A stretch of 64,000 nucleotides of DNA, taken from the NCBI RefSeq assembly GCF_003057885.1, contig NZ_QAGK01000002.1:186001-250000 (forward strand). Reading direction: 5' to 3'. Shown piece by piece: positions 52,769 through 61,666 of the stretch. A program made the position numbers and the translations under genes. The notes beneath the pieces are model-generated. The model had not been told where the DNA came from. It saw only the letters and a list, made by a program, of their open reading frames with translations, and did not search any database. Origin of the DNA: Oceaniglobus ichthyenteri (GTDB lineage: Bacteria > Pseudomonadota > Alphaproteobacteria > Rhodobacterales > Rhodobacteraceae). The stretch's first letter is position 1, and every line of letters begins with the position of its first letter.

Positions 52769-55540
52769 TCAGGCGAGTGCGGTTTTACGGGGCGCGCGCG
52801 CGTTGCGCCCCCGCTGCAGGAATACGATCAGGCCCAACAGTAACAATGCCGGAATGAACATCCAGTATTTGCTGGGTTGTGGCACAGGTTTCAGAACGCG
52901 CACCACCTCTTGGTCCCAATCCAGCCCCGCCTCGGCGGCGGCGCTGCCATAGGCCACGTCGTCGATGAACATCCTGTCCCCCTCCTCGCGGAAGGTCAGG
53001 CCGGCATTTTCCAGTTTTTCCGCGCCTGTTGCACCTGCGGTGATCGGAACAAGCGCCACAAATTCAATCGGATCGCCGAGATCATTCAACCCCGCCACGC
53101 GCACCCTCAGGGTTTGCCCGATGTCGGTATCGGCCGCGGCCTCGGTGATCGCGGCGGGCGCTTCTTCAAGATAGGGGGCGCTGACCATATCCATCCAGAA
53201 ACCCGGACGGAACAGGGTAAATGCGATCAGCAACAAAACGATGGTTTCATAAAACCGGTTCCTGGCCAGAAACCACCCCTGTGTCGCCGCCGCAAACAGC
53301 AGCATCGCCACGGTTGCCACGATAAACACGAATATACCCTGAATCAGTGTCACATTGATCAACAGCAGTTCGGTATTGAAAATGAACAGAAACGGCAGGG
53401 CCGCCGTGCGCAAACTGTAGAAAAACGCGACAACCCCGGTGCGGATCGGATCACCGCCCGAAACCGCCGCCGCCGCAAAAGAGGCAAGCCCGACAGGCGG
53501 CGTTACATCGGCCATGATGCCGAAATAGAACACAAACAAATGCACGGCAATCAGCGGCACGATCAGTCCGTTCTGTTGACCCAGTGTCACGATGACCGGG
53601 GCCAAAAGCGCGGAAACAACGATATAGTTCGCCGTTGTCGGCAGCCCCATGCCAAGGATCAGAGACAGGATCGCGGTCAGAAACAGGATCGCCAGGATAT
53701 TGCCGCCCGACAGAACCTCGACCACATCGGCAAGGGCCGATCCAACGCCAGTCTGGCTGACCGCGCCGACGATGATACCGGCGGTTGCGGTGGCAATGCC
53801 GATGCCAATCATGTTGCGCGCGCCAACCACCAGACCTTCAAGAAGATCACTCGCCCCTTCTTTGACGCGGGCGCCCATCTGGCCTTCGCCGCGCAGCATC
53901 GCCATCAGCGGGCGCTGTGTGATCAGAATAAAGATCATGTACATCGTCGCCCAGAATGCCGACAGGCCCGGCGACAGACGATCCACCATCAGCGCCCAAA
54001 CCAGAACGACAACCGGCAGGATAAAATGCAGGCCCGACCGCACGGTTGGCCCGGGCATCGGCAATGTGGTCACCGCCGCATTCGGATCATCCAGTTTCAA
54101 TGGTGCCTCTTTCGATGCCACATAAAGCAGCCCGACATAGGCCGCCGTCAGCACCAAAAAGACGATATAGGGTGCCGCAACCGGAAAGGCGGGGCGGATC
54201 CAGCCCATGCCGTAATACACAAGAAACGACAGCGCACAGACAAGCGCGACACCAAACACAAACCCGACCAGCCGCCGAACCAGCGGCTTTGGCTCATAGG
54301 GCCTTGGCAGCCCCTCCATCCCGGCCTTCAACGCCTCAAGATGCACGATGTAAACCAGCGCGATATAGGAAATGACTGCGGGCAGGAACGCATGTTTGAC
54401 CACGTCAAAATACGGAATGCCGACATATTCCACCATCAAGAACGCAGCGGCGCCCATGACCGGTGGCATGATCTGACCGTTGACCGACGAGGCAACCTCG
54501 ACCGCGCCGGCCTTTTCGGAACTGAATCCGACCTTTTTCATCAGCGGAATGGTGAATGTGCCCGTGGTCACAACGTTGGCAATGCTGGACCCCGAAATCA
54601 GACCGGTCATCGCCGATGAAACGACGGCGGCCTTGGCCGGGCCACCCTTCATGTGACCCATCAGCGAAAATGCGACCTGAATGAAATAATTGCCCGCCCC
54701 GGCCCGGTCGAGAAGCGAGCCAAACAAAACGAACAGGAACACGAAACTTGTCGACACACCAAGGGCGATGCCAAACACACCCTCGGTCGTGATCCATTGG
54801 TGGTTCACGATTTCCGACAGGTTGTTGCCCTTGTGGGCAATGATGCTGGGCATCTGTGGCCCAAGAACGGTGTAGAGCAAAAACAGGGTGGCCACGATCA
54901 TCAGGGCCGGACCCAACGCGCGGCGCGTGGCCTCAAGCAGCAGCATGATACCAATGACCGACACCACGAAATCCTGCAGGATCGGCGCACCGACCCGGCC
55001 CGAGATATCGCGGTAATATACAAACAGATACAGTGCCGCGGCCGCCGCAACAATCGCCATCGCCCATTCCCAAAGCGGCACCCGGTCCTTTGGGCTTCCG
55101 GCGACAATCGCGGCGACCAAGGTCAAGCCGACAACCGGAATCCACCAGATCGACGTGCCTTCCTTTGAGCTGACAACAAAAAGATAGGACAGTAAAATTG
55201 GAATAACGACGCCAAGGCCCAGTTGGAATTTCGACCGCGTCGCGGGAAAGGCAGCAAAGGCCAGAAAAATCGCAAAGGCCAGATGAATGGACCGGCTTTC
55301 GGTGTCGTTGAAAACGCCCCAACCGACGATGAACGGGATGGGCGACGCGATCCAAAGCTGAAACAGGGACCACGCCAGCGCGACCAGCATCAGGAATGTT
55401 CCGACCGGGCCGGTTACATTGCGCCCGCCGGTATCGGCAGAGGCGACAAGCGCATCCAATTCCGACTGATCCAGACCGCCGCGCCCGGCCGCCTCGGTTT
55501 CGACGCGCGCAGCCTTATATTGGTTCGGATCGTCGGTCAT
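52769..55540 (-). CDS. TRAP transporter fused permease (4TM/12TM, DUF3394 type)
   Basis: A 923-residue fused small and large TRAP membrane subunit, with about 18 spans. The DctM-type half begins near residue 200, with GLISGSSIANVVTTGTFTIPLMKKVG and LGMGLPTTANYIVVSALLAPV, the conserved glycine-rich cores repeated in the two halves. The C-terminal 170 residues (from about 750) include a soluble segment FREEGDRMFIDDVAYGSAAAEAGLD, which resembles the DUF3394 domain with a PDZ-like turn, and a last span. Start at 55540 has GGGGGGAC before it. Works with the TAXI binding protein upstream; probably sodium driven. Confidence 0.95.
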   Translation of the reverse strand: MTDDPNQYKAARVETEAAGRGGLDQSELDALVASADTGGRNVTGPVGTFLMLVALAWSLFQLWIASPIPFIVGWGVFNDTESRSIHLAFAIFLAFAAFPATRSKFQLGLGVVIPILLSYLFVVSSKEGTSIWWIPVVGLTLVAAIVAGSPKDRVPLWEWAMAIVAAAAALYLFVYYRDISGRVGAPILQDFVVSVIGIMLLLEATRRALGPALMIVATLFLLYTVLGPQMPSIIAHKGNNLSEIVNHQWITTEGVFGIALGVSTSFVFLFVLFGSLLDRAGAGNYFIQVAFSLMGHMKGGPAKAAVVSSAMTGLISGSSIANVVTTGTFTIPLMKKVGFSSEKAGAVEVASSVNGQIMPPVMGAAAFLMVEYVGIPYFDVVKHAFLPAVISYIALVYIVHLEALKAGMEGLPRPYEPKPLVRRLVGFVFGVALVCALSFLVYYGMGWIRPAFPVAAPYIVFLVLTAAYVGLLYVASKEAPLKLDDPNAAVTTLPMPGPTVRSGLHFILPVVVLVWALMVDRLSPGLSAFWATMYMIFILITQRPLMAMLRGEGQMGARVKEGASDLLEGLVVGARNMIGIGIATATAGIIVGAVSQTGVGSALADVVEVLSGGNILAILFLTAILSLILGMGLPTTANYIVVSALLAPVIVTLGQQNGLIVPLIAVHLFVFYFGIMADVTPPVGLASFAAAAVSGGDPIRTGVVAFFYSLRTAALPFLFIFNTELLLINVTLIQGIFVFIVATVAMLLFAAATQGWFLARNRFYETIVLLLIAFTLFRPGFWMDMVSAPYLEEAPAAITEAAADTDIGQTLRVRVAGLNDLGDPIEFVALVPITAGATGAEKLENAGLTFREEGDRMFIDDVAYGSAAAEAGLDWDQEVVRVLKPVPQPSKYWMFIPALLLLGLIVFLQRGRNARAPRKTALA

Positions 55541-55634
55541 ATTTGTCCCCCCGGTCACCCGCTCTGGACGGGCGAGATTTTTTATAACTTTTTTATAACG
55601 ATAATTGGGCCGACTTTGTCAGAAAAATCGTGGT

Positions 55635-55666
55635 GCCGGTGGCCACCCCGAAAGGCGGCCACCGGC
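55635..55666 (-). other. Stem-loop between TAXI binding-protein and TRAP permease genes
   Basis: GCCGGTGGCC and GGCCACCGGC form a perfect 10-bp stem with a 12-base loop. On the transcribed strand it is followed, after seven bases, by TTTTT. It lies 17 bases after the binding-protein stop and could act as a partial terminator. Confidence 0.65.
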
Positions 55667-55682
55667 GTCAGTCAGGCAGAAC

Positions 55683-56639
55683 TTACATCCAGCCTTTTTC
55701 TTTGTAGTAACGCTCGGCACCGGGGTGCAGAGGGGCAGCCAGACCATCCTTGATCATCTGCTCTTCGGTCAGATTGGCAAAGGCGGGGTGCAATTTCTTG
55801 AAGCGGTCAAAGTTGTCGAACACGGCTTTGACCACCTGATATACTGTTTCCTCATCCACATCGGCAGAGGTTACAAATGTTGCCTTCACCCCAAAGGTGA
55901 CGGTGTCATCTGGCGATCCTTCGTACATGCCGCCGGGGATCGTGGCAGTAGCGTAATAAGGATTGTCAGCGATCAGCGCGTCGATTTCGGGGCCGGTAAC
56001 GGAAACAAGAGTGGTTTCCACGGTCGAGGCCGCCTCTTGGATCGAACCGTTGGGGTGGCCAACGGTATAGATGATGGCGTCAACCTTGTTGTCACCCAAT
56101 GCTGCGGCCTGCTCGGCAGGCTTCAGCTCGGATGCCAGGGCGAAATCGTCCATTGTCCAGCCCAAAGCGTCCATCACGACCTGCATCGTGGCATACTGGC
56201 CCGATCCGGGGTTGCCGATATTGACGCGCTTGCCCTTCAGGTCGGCAAATTCCTTGATGCCGGCATCGGCGCGCGCAACGACGGTGAACGGCTCGGAGTG
56301 AACGGAAAAGACGGCCCGCTCCTTGTCGAACTTGTTGCCCTCGAAATCGGATGTGCCGTTAAAGGCGTGGTACTGCCAATCAGACTGGGCAACGCCCATG
56401 GTCATGTCACCGGCCATGATCGCATTGATGTTGGCAATCGATCCACCGGTCGAGGGCGCGGTGCATTTCAGGTTTGTCTCGGCCGTGGTGCGGTTCACCA
56501 GACGGCAGATCGATTGACCGACAACAAAATAAACGCCGGTCTGTCCGCCGGTGCCGATTGTAATGAATTGTTCCTGAGCATGCGCTCCGGTCCCTGCGAT
56601 CATCGCGCCAGCCAGGGCCATTTGCTTTAGTATCTTCAC
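55683..56639 (-). CDS. TAXI-family TRAP transporter solute-binding protein
   Basis: A 318-residue periplasmic protein with a signal peptide ending GTGAHA (about residue 21). The mature start ITIGTGGQTGVYFVVGQSIC is the TAXI signature, followed by GGSIANINAIMAGDMTMGVAQSD and GKRVNIGNPGSGQYATMQVVMDALG. TAXI proteins bind small carboxylates such as glutamate. A near-consensus promoter (56760-56788) should drive it and the genes downstream: the fused permease, Usp and aminotransferase. A stem-loop after the gene may keep it expressed above the permease. Confidence 0.95.
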   Translation of the reverse strand: MKILKQMALAGAMIAGTGAHAQEQFITIGTGGQTGVYFVVGQSICRLVNRTTAETNLKCTAPSTGGSIANINAIMAGDMTMGVAQSDWQYHAFNGTSDFEGNKFDKERAVFSVHSEPFTVVARADAGIKEFADLKGKRVNIGNPGSGQYATMQVVMDALGWTMDDFALASELKPAEQAAALGDNKVDAIIYTVGHPNGSIQEAASTVETTLVSVTGPEIDALIADNPYYATATIPGGMYEGSPDDTVTFGVKATFVTSADVDEETVYQVVKAVFDNFDRFKKLHPAFANLTEEQMIKDGLAAPLHPGAERYYKEKGWM

Positions 56640-56759
56640 TTGTTTCTCCCGTTTTTCAGGGGAACTTTACCATACCTTGCAGCAGGTTGCGCATTCACGC
56701 GCCAGTTTCCCTGTGTTTTACCCGAACGTCAGTGCGCTCGGACCCCAAGTCTCTGACTG

Positions 56760-56788
56760 AGTATGATGGAGCAGAATTTACGTGTCAA
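56760..56788 (-). promoter_or_regulatory. Promoter of the TAXI-TRAP operon
   Basis: On the minus strand TTGACA (56783-56788) and CATACT (56760-56765) are exactly 17 bases apart, close to the housekeeping sigma consensus. Transcription should start near 56753, giving a leader of about 115 bases. Confidence 0.7.
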
Positions 56789-56960
56789 CAGATCAGACCG
56801 GCAGGATGACCGGCCCAAAACGCCATATTTGCCTATCGCGATCAATGCCTTGCCCTTCCGCCACGTAACCCGGGCACCTGCGGATTTCGCTATCCTGTGG
56901 CGGCGCGCCAGAACACCGATCAACATCCGCGCGGGCAGGACACGCTTTCGCCCCATCAAA

Positions 56961-56972
56961 ATTGTTGACAAT
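56961..56972. promoter_or_regulatory. Inverted repeat ATTGT-TG-ACAAT, candidate GntR operator
   Basis: A perfect 5+2+5 inverted repeat, 53 bases before the GntR gene. It contains a TTGACA (56965-56970) that could be a -35 box, so a bound repressor would block it; no good -10 follows at 17 bases. The whole interval 56640-57025 (386 bases) holds no convincing gene. Confidence 0.55.
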
Positions 56973-57025
56973 CTTCAATCGATCATCAACCTTGCACCCA
57001 TATTCACCACACCGAAAGACGCCCC

Positions 57026-57715
57026 TTGATCTCTTCGCCGCTGAAACGTGAAACGATGAGCGCGCAAATCGTGGCGCTTTTACGGCGTGCGATTTTGACG
57101 GGTGAACTGACGCCGGGCGCGCAAGTGGTTGAAACCGCGCTGGCCGTGCGATTGGGCGCCAGCCGTGGGCCCCTGCGCGAAGCGATGCGCCAGTTGATCG
57201 ACGAAGGGCTTTTGGTGAACGTGCCCTATACCGGCACGCGCGTCGTCGATATTTCGGTACAGGATATCAACGATATTTATGCTATGCGCACCTGTCTTGA
57301 ACAGTTCGCCTTTGCGCAGATCTGGCCGCACCGCGACACGGATTTCACCGCCGAACTGGCCGCGCGCAGTGCCGCGCTTCACCATGCCATTGATCAGGCC
57401 GACGATGTGCGCGCCATCGAGGCCGAGCTTGACTTGCACGGTCTGGCTTATGAACGGGCGGGCAACCGTATCCTGCTGACCACCTGGACCGGGCTGCGCG
57501 GGCGATTGCAACTGTATTGGGCGGCGCACCACCGCGCCCACGGCCTGACCGGGCCGAAACGTGACAGCCACGATGCCTATATCCGTCTGGCCAAGGGCAA
57601 CAGCCTTGAGGCGATGCAGGCCGAAATTCACGACCACATGCGCCTTGGGCTGGAAACCACCAAAGCCTTTGTCGAATCCCGCACCCGGGCGCAGACGGAA
57701 CCACAGATTAAATAA
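57026..57715 (+). CDS. GntR-family regulator, FCD type
   Basis: A 229-residue regulator with an N-terminal winged helix (about 10-70, with QVVETALAVRLGASRGPLREAMRQLIDEGLL) and an FCD ligand domain (90-215), containing ELDLHGLAYERAGN and EIHDHMRLGLE with the expected histidines. Starts at TTG in this reading; an ATG ten codons later (57056) is possible but would leave a very short lead to the helix. It is 16 bases upstream of the binding-protein gene, so it lies in the operon it probably controls, and an inverted repeat lies upstream. It may also face the TRAP operon. Confidence 0.88.
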   Translation: MISSPLKRETMSAQIVALLRRAILTGELTPGAQVVETALAVRLGASRGPLREAMRQLIDEGLLVNVPYTGTRVVDISVQDINDIYAMRTCLEQFAFAQIWPHRDTDFTAELAARSAALHHAIDQADDVRAIEAELDLHGLAYERAGNRILLTTWTGLRGRLQLYWAAHHRAHGLTGPKRDSHDAYIRLAKGNSLEAMQAEIHDHMRLGLETTKAFVESRTRAQTEPQIK

Positions 57716-57731
57716 CCAAAGGGAGAAGACG

Positions 57732-58559
57732 ATGAACCGACGCATGATGTTTGCGGCCGCCGTTGCGGCCACGTTGATCGGGATGGGCGCCAGCGCCCAG
57801 GCCCAGGACAGCACGATGGATCAGGTCAAGGAAAACGGCGTGTTGCGCGTGGGCGTGACCCAGGCGCCGCCCTGGTATTCCAAGGATGTGATGAGTGGCG
57901 AGTGGACCGGGGGCCTTGGCATTTCCATGGGTAAGGCAATGGCCGAAAACCTGGGCGTGACGTTCGAACCTGTCGAAGTGACGTGGGGCACCGCCGTTGC
58001 CGCCCTTCAGGCGAACCGGATCGATCTGATGTATGTGCTGGATGCCACCGACGAACGCCGTCAGGCCGTGGCCTTTCCCGAAACGCCGTTGCTGTATTAC
58101 TCGCTTGCCGTTTTGGCGCGCGACGAGTTGGAAATCACCGACTGGGCCGATCTGAACACCCCCGAGATCAGCATTTCAGTACCCCAAGCCACCAGCATGG
58201 ATGCCTTTGTGACCGAACACGCACCCGACGCCGATATTCAGCGGTTCCCGGGCAATGCCGAAGCCATCGCCGCGTTTCAGGCCGGTCGTGTGGATGCGGT
58301 GACGTTGTTTCACCCGCCGCTGATTGCTGCGCGCCAACGCCTTGGCGCAGGTCAGATCGTGGTGCCCAAACCGGTTGAATCGCGCCCCTCGTCGGTTGCC
58401 GTGCGCCAAGAGGCCGATACCGCCTTTGTCGATTGGGTGAACGAACAGATCGATGGATACTATACGTCGGGCCAGACCCAGCAGTGGTACGAGGATTTTC
58501 TGACCGAATTCGGGCTTGATCCGGCCAGCGTGCCCGCAATCATGCGCGAACGGCTCTGA
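57732..58559 (+). CDS. Amino-acid-type ABC transporter solute-binding protein (family 3)
   Basis: A 275-residue periplasmic binding protein with a signal peptide ending ASAQAQ. NGVLRVGVTQAPPWYSKD (about 36-53) is the family 3 opening, then GLGISMGKAMAENLGV and VTWGTAVAALQANRIDLMYVLDATDERR. It lacks the usual Asp-Ile after the GF of polar amino-acid binders (here GGLGISMG), so the ligand contacts may differ. AAAGGGAG precedes the ATG. Ectoine is a reasonable ligand given doeA/doeB downstream, but as I recall it EhuB of Sinorhizobium is not close to this sequence, so this is inference. Confidence 0.9.
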   Translation: MNRRMMFAAAVAATLIGMGASAQAQDSTMDQVKENGVLRVGVTQAPPWYSKDVMSGEWTGGLGISMGKAMAENLGVTFEPVEVTWGTAVAALQANRIDLMYVLDATDERRQAVAFPETPLLYYSLAVLARDELEITDWADLNTPEISISVPQATSMDAFVTEHAPDADIQRFPGNAEAIAAFQAGRVDAVTLFHPPLIAARQRLGAGQIVVPKPVESRPSSVAVRQEADTAFVDWVNEQIDGYYTSGQTQQWYEDFLTEFGLDPASVPAIMRERL

Positions 58560-58583
58560 CCTTGCAGGCAGGGCACAGAACAG

Positions 58584-59261
58584 ATGTATGAGTGGGATTT
58601 CACCCCGGTAATCCAGAATGCCGATCTGCTGTGGCAGGGGCTGGTGGGAACGCTGGCGATCACCGGCACGGCACTGGCCTTTGGGCTGCCGCTGGGTCTG
58701 ATGCTGGCCCTGGCGCGGTTGTCGCCGCGCCGCTGGCTGGCCTGGCCTGCGGGGTTCGTGATTGAATTTTTCCGTACGACACCGCCGCTTGTGCAACTGT
58801 TCTGGTTCTTTTTCGCCCTGCCGATTCTGATCGACATTCGGATGACGCCGTTCCTTGCGGCGGCGATCACCTTTTCAATCCAATCCTCGGCGTTTTTCGC
58901 CGAGGTGTTTCGCGCCGGTATCGTTTCCATCGAGCGGGGCCAATGGGAGGCCGCGCGCGCCATCGGCATGCAACGCAAACAGGCGATGCGCCGCGTGATC
59001 CTGCCCCAGGCGGTGAAACGGATGATCCCCGCCTTTACCGAACGCGCCATCGAGTTGATGAAAACCACAACGCTTGTGGCTACGGTTTCCTATGCCGATC
59101 TTTTGTATCAGGCCAATGAGCTGGCCCAGAAAACCTTTCGCCCGATCGAGGTATTTACCGCCACCGCGCTGATTTATTTCGTGGTGATCTTCGGGCTCAG
59201 CCTCTGTGTGCAGGCGATTGAGCGCCGCCTTGCCGTCAGCGGCGACAGCACGGTGCGATAA
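58584..59261 (+). CDS. Polar amino-acid-type ABC transporter permease 1
   Basis: A 225-residue HisM/GlnP-type permease with about five spans. ATPase-contact loop QWEAARAIGMQRKQAMRRVILPQAVKR-type (about 115-140; Gln-Trp-Glu-Ala-Ala) is complete. FFRTTPPLVQLFWFFFALPI is the conserved TM2 entry. One base separates its stop from the next permease's ATG. The two permeases probably form a heterodimer. Confidence 0.93.
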   Translation: MYEWDFTPVIQNADLLWQGLVGTLAITGTALAFGLPLGLMLALARLSPRRWLAWPAGFVIEFFRTTPPLVQLFWFFFALPILIDIRMTPFLAAAITFSIQSSAFFAEVFRAGIVSIERGQWEAARAIGMQRKQAMRRVILPQAVKRMIPAFTERAIELMKTTTLVATVSYADLLYQANELAQKTFRPIEVFTATALIYFVVIFGLSLCVQAIERRLAVSGDSTVR

Positions 59262-59262
59262 T

Positions 59263-59928
59263 ATGGAATACACTTGGGATTTCGGATCGGTCTGGATGTA
59301 CCGCGAAGCATTGTGGATCGGGCTGCTTAACACTCTGAAGATATTTGTGATCTGTCTGGTTGCCGGCCTGTCCTTGGGCCTGGCGATCGGGCTTGCCCGG
59401 TATTCGCCGCGCCGCTGGCTGCGTTGGCCTGCGGCCTGTTTTATCGAATTTTTCCGCAATACGCCGGTTCTGGTGCAGATCTTCTGGTTCTATTTCGCGT
59501 TTCCGATCCTGGCACCGTTTGAAATCACCTCACTGACTGCCGCCGCCCTTGGGATCACCCTTAATTCTGCCGCCTTTTCTGCCGAAATCTTTCGCGGCGG
59601 CATTCAATCCATCGATCCCGGCCAATGGGAGGCGGGGCGCGCCATCGGTATGCGCCACCGCGATATCATGCGCCGCATCATCCTGCCCCAGGCGGTGCGC
59701 CGGATGCTGCCCGCCCTGACCAATCGTGGCATCGAAATTTTCAAGATGACAACGCTGGCCTCGGCGATTGCCTATGCCGATGTGCTGCATCAGGCGCGGC
59801 TGATCGCCTCGATCAACTATAACCCGATTGAGGCCTATACCGTCGTCGCGCTGGTGTTCTTTGCTATCCTCTATCCCGTCGTGCGCGCCACCTATGCGCT
59901 GGAACGCCACATGGCCAAAGGAGACTGA
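59263..59928 (+). CDS. Polar amino-acid-type ABC transporter permease 2
   Basis: A 221-residue permease, clearly a paralogue of its neighbour: [20 protein letters not shown] and [27 protein letters not shown]-type loop. Both proteins start with M-Y/E-W-D-F segments ([17 protein letters not shown]), indicating tandem duplication. I start it at the ATG one base after the upstream stop; the open frame extends 19 codons into the previous gene. Confidence 0.93.
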   Translation: MEYTWDFGSVWMYREALWIGLLNTLKIFVICLVAGLSLGLAIGLARYSPRRWLRWPAACFIEFFRNTPVLVQIFWFYFAFPILAPFEITSLTAAALGITLNSAAFSAEIFRGGIQSIDPGQWEAGRAIGMRHRDIMRRIILPQAVRRMLPALTNRGIEIFKMTTLASAIAYADVLHQARLIASINYNPIEAYTVVALVFFAILYPVVRATYALERHMAKGD

Positions 59929-59932
59929 GCCG

Positions 59933-60709
59933 ATGAGTGATGACCCGATCCTGCGCATCCGCGGGCTGCAAAAGTCGTTTGGCGACAATCACGTGCTGCG
60001 CGGCATGGATCTTGATGTGAAACAGGGCGATTGCATTGCGATCCTGGGCGCATCGGGGTCGGGCAAAAGCACCTTTTTACGCTGCCTGAACTTTATGGAA
60101 ATTCCCAGCGATGGTGAAATCATCCATGCCGGTAAAACCGTCGGCACCGCCCGAAATGGCAAGCCGCGCCTGTACCCCGAAGGCGAATTGACCAAGGTGC
60201 GCCAAAAGGTCGGCATGGTGTTTCAACAGTTCAACCTGTTCCCGCACATGACCGTTCTGGGCAATGTCACCGAAGGGCTGCGCATTGTGCAACGCATGGA
60301 CAAGACAGGCGCCGAAACGCGCGCGCGCGAAGAACTGGCGCGCGTCGGATTGGCCGAAAAGGCCGATGAATATCCCGCGCGTCTGTCGGGTGGTCAGAAA
60401 CAGCGCGTTGCCATCGCCCGCGCGCTGGCGCTTGCCCCCGATCTGATGCTGTTTGACGAACCCACATCCGCCCTTGACCCCGAATTGGTGGGCGAGGTGT
60501 TGAATGTGATCCGCGGTCTGGCCGATGAAGGGCGCACCATGCTTTTGGTCACCCACGAGGTTGGCTTTGCCTATCACGTCGCCAACCGGGTGATTTTCAT
60601 GGCCGCTGGCGTGATTCAGGAAGAAGGACCACCCGAACAGGTGCTGAAAAACCCGAAAAACCCGCGCACGCAGGCGTTTCTTTCGCGCCACAAACAATTC
60701 GAATTCTGA
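59933..60709 (+). CDS. Polar amino-acid-type ABC transporter ATPase
   Basis: A 258-residue ATPase of the GlnQ/HisP group: Walker [10 protein letters not shown] (about 39-47), Q-loop [19 protein letters not shown], signature [15 protein letters not shown], Walker [15 protein letters not shown], switch [17 protein letters not shown] lies upstream of the ATG, four bases after the previous stop. A short insertion ([15 protein letters not shown]) follows the first strands, as in HisP-like proteins for basic amino acids. Confidence 0.94.
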   Translation: MSDDPILRIRGLQKSFGDNHVLRGMDLDVKQGDCIAILGASGSGKSTFLRCLNFMEIPSDGEIIHAGKTVGTARNGKPRLYPEGELTKVRQKVGMVFQQFNLFPHMTVLGNVTEGLRIVQRMDKTGAETRAREELARVGLAEKADEYPARLSGGQKQRVAIARALALAPDLMLFDEPTSALDPELVGEVLNVIRGLADEGRTMLLVTHEVGFAYHVANRVIFMAAGVIQEEGPPEQVLKNPKNPRTQAFLSRHKQFEF

Positions 60710-60723
60710 ACAGGACCGATCCC

Positions 60724-61638
60724 ATGACCGATGCAACCCAAGCCAGCGCCCAAAGCTATGCCCACGACCCCCGCAACGACCGGGTCGAAGTTTACGTAAA
60801 CGGCCAGTTCTTTCCCCGCGACAAGGCAATGGTGCCGGTGTTTGACAGCGGTTTCGTGCTGGGCGATGGCGTGTGGGAGGGGCTGCGCCTGGTCAAGGGG
60901 CGGCTTCTGGCCATCGACGAACACATGGCCCGGCTCTATGAGGGTGCAAATTCCATCCAGCTGGATATCGGCATGGAACGCGCCGCACTGGTCGAGGAAA
61001 TCTGGAAAACCCTGCGCCATAATGACATGGAGGATGGGGTACATATCCGCCTGATGATTTCACGCGGTCTGAAATCCACGCCCAACCAGGATCCGCGCTT
61101 TATCATTGGCGCTGCAACCATCGTGATCGTGGCCGAATACAAGCAACCCAATGCCGGGCTGAAAGAACGCGGGCTGAAACTTCTGACCTCGACCATTCGC
61201 TGTTCGACGCCTGATGTGTTTGATCTGCGGCTGAATTCCCATTCGCGGCTAAACTATATTCAGGCGTTGATTCAGGCCATCAACATGGGCGCTGACGAAG
61301 CGCTGATGCTGGATGACCGGGGCTTTGTGGCCAGTTGCAATTCCACCAACTTCTTCATTATCCGGGGCGAAGAATTGTGGACATCCACCGCCACCACCTG
61401 TTTCAGCGGCATCACACGGTCCAAGGCGATCAAGCTGTGGCGTGACGCGGGCAAGCCAGTGTTTGAAAAGGATTTCACCCTTGCCGAAACCTACGCCGCC
61501 GATGAATCCTTTGTCACCGGCACCTTGGGCGGTATCACCCCTGTTACCGTGATCGACGGGCGCAAGGTGGGCACCGGTACGCCCGGCCCGGTCACCGGAA
61601 AAATCGCGGATCTGTATCGCGCTTATTGCGGCGAATAA
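60724..61638 (+). CDS. Class IV aminotransferase-fold protein with the PLP lysine replaced
   Basis: A 304-residue protein of the IlvE/D-amino-acid transaminase/PabC fold. Seen: VFDSGFVLGDGVWEGLR (39-55), HMARLYEGANSIQ (phosphate-binding Arg70), DEALMLDDRGFV (191-202) and VTGTLGGITPV. An ungapped alignment from memory to the usual DxxIKSLNYLN...GADEA block puts Asn171 (LRLNSHSRLNY) where the Schiff-base lysine belongs and Ser204 where the conserved Glu of the xEGxxxN block belongs. Asn209 of that block is kept. It may therefore not transaminate; it could use PLP differently or have another reaction. It is the last gene of the GntR/ABC operon, convergent with doeB. Confidence 0.85.
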   Translation: MTDATQASAQSYAHDPRNDRVEVYVNGQFFPRDKAMVPVFDSGFVLGDGVWEGLRLVKGRLLAIDEHMARLYEGANSIQLDIGMERAALVEEIWKTLRHNDMEDGVHIRLMISRGLKSTPNQDPRFIIGAATIVIVAEYKQPNAGLKERGLKLLTSTIRCSTPDVFDLRLNSHSRLNYIQALIQAINMGADEALMLDDRGFVASCNSTNFFIIRGEELWTSTATTCFSGITRSKAIKLWRDAGKPVFEKDFTLAETYAADESFVTGTLGGITPVTVIDGRKVGTGTPGPVTGKIADLYRAYCGE

Positions 61639-61666
61639 CCGGGCTGTTCATGGCGGCGCGTGCGCC

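Noticed and set aside
52877-54619. 580-codon open frame on the plus strand
   Set aside because: It is antisense to the TRAP permease, is rich in His/Arg/Gln and has no motif or binding site; this is what GC-rich membrane-protein genes give on the opposite strand.
56729-56971. 80-codon minus-strand frame before the TAXI gene
   Set aside because: It covers the promoter and operator sequences and is very basic with no motif.
57732-60709. Naming the ABC importer ehuABCD
   Set aside because: The binding protein does not resemble EhuB of Sinorhizobium as I remember it; location near doeA/doeB alone is not enough.
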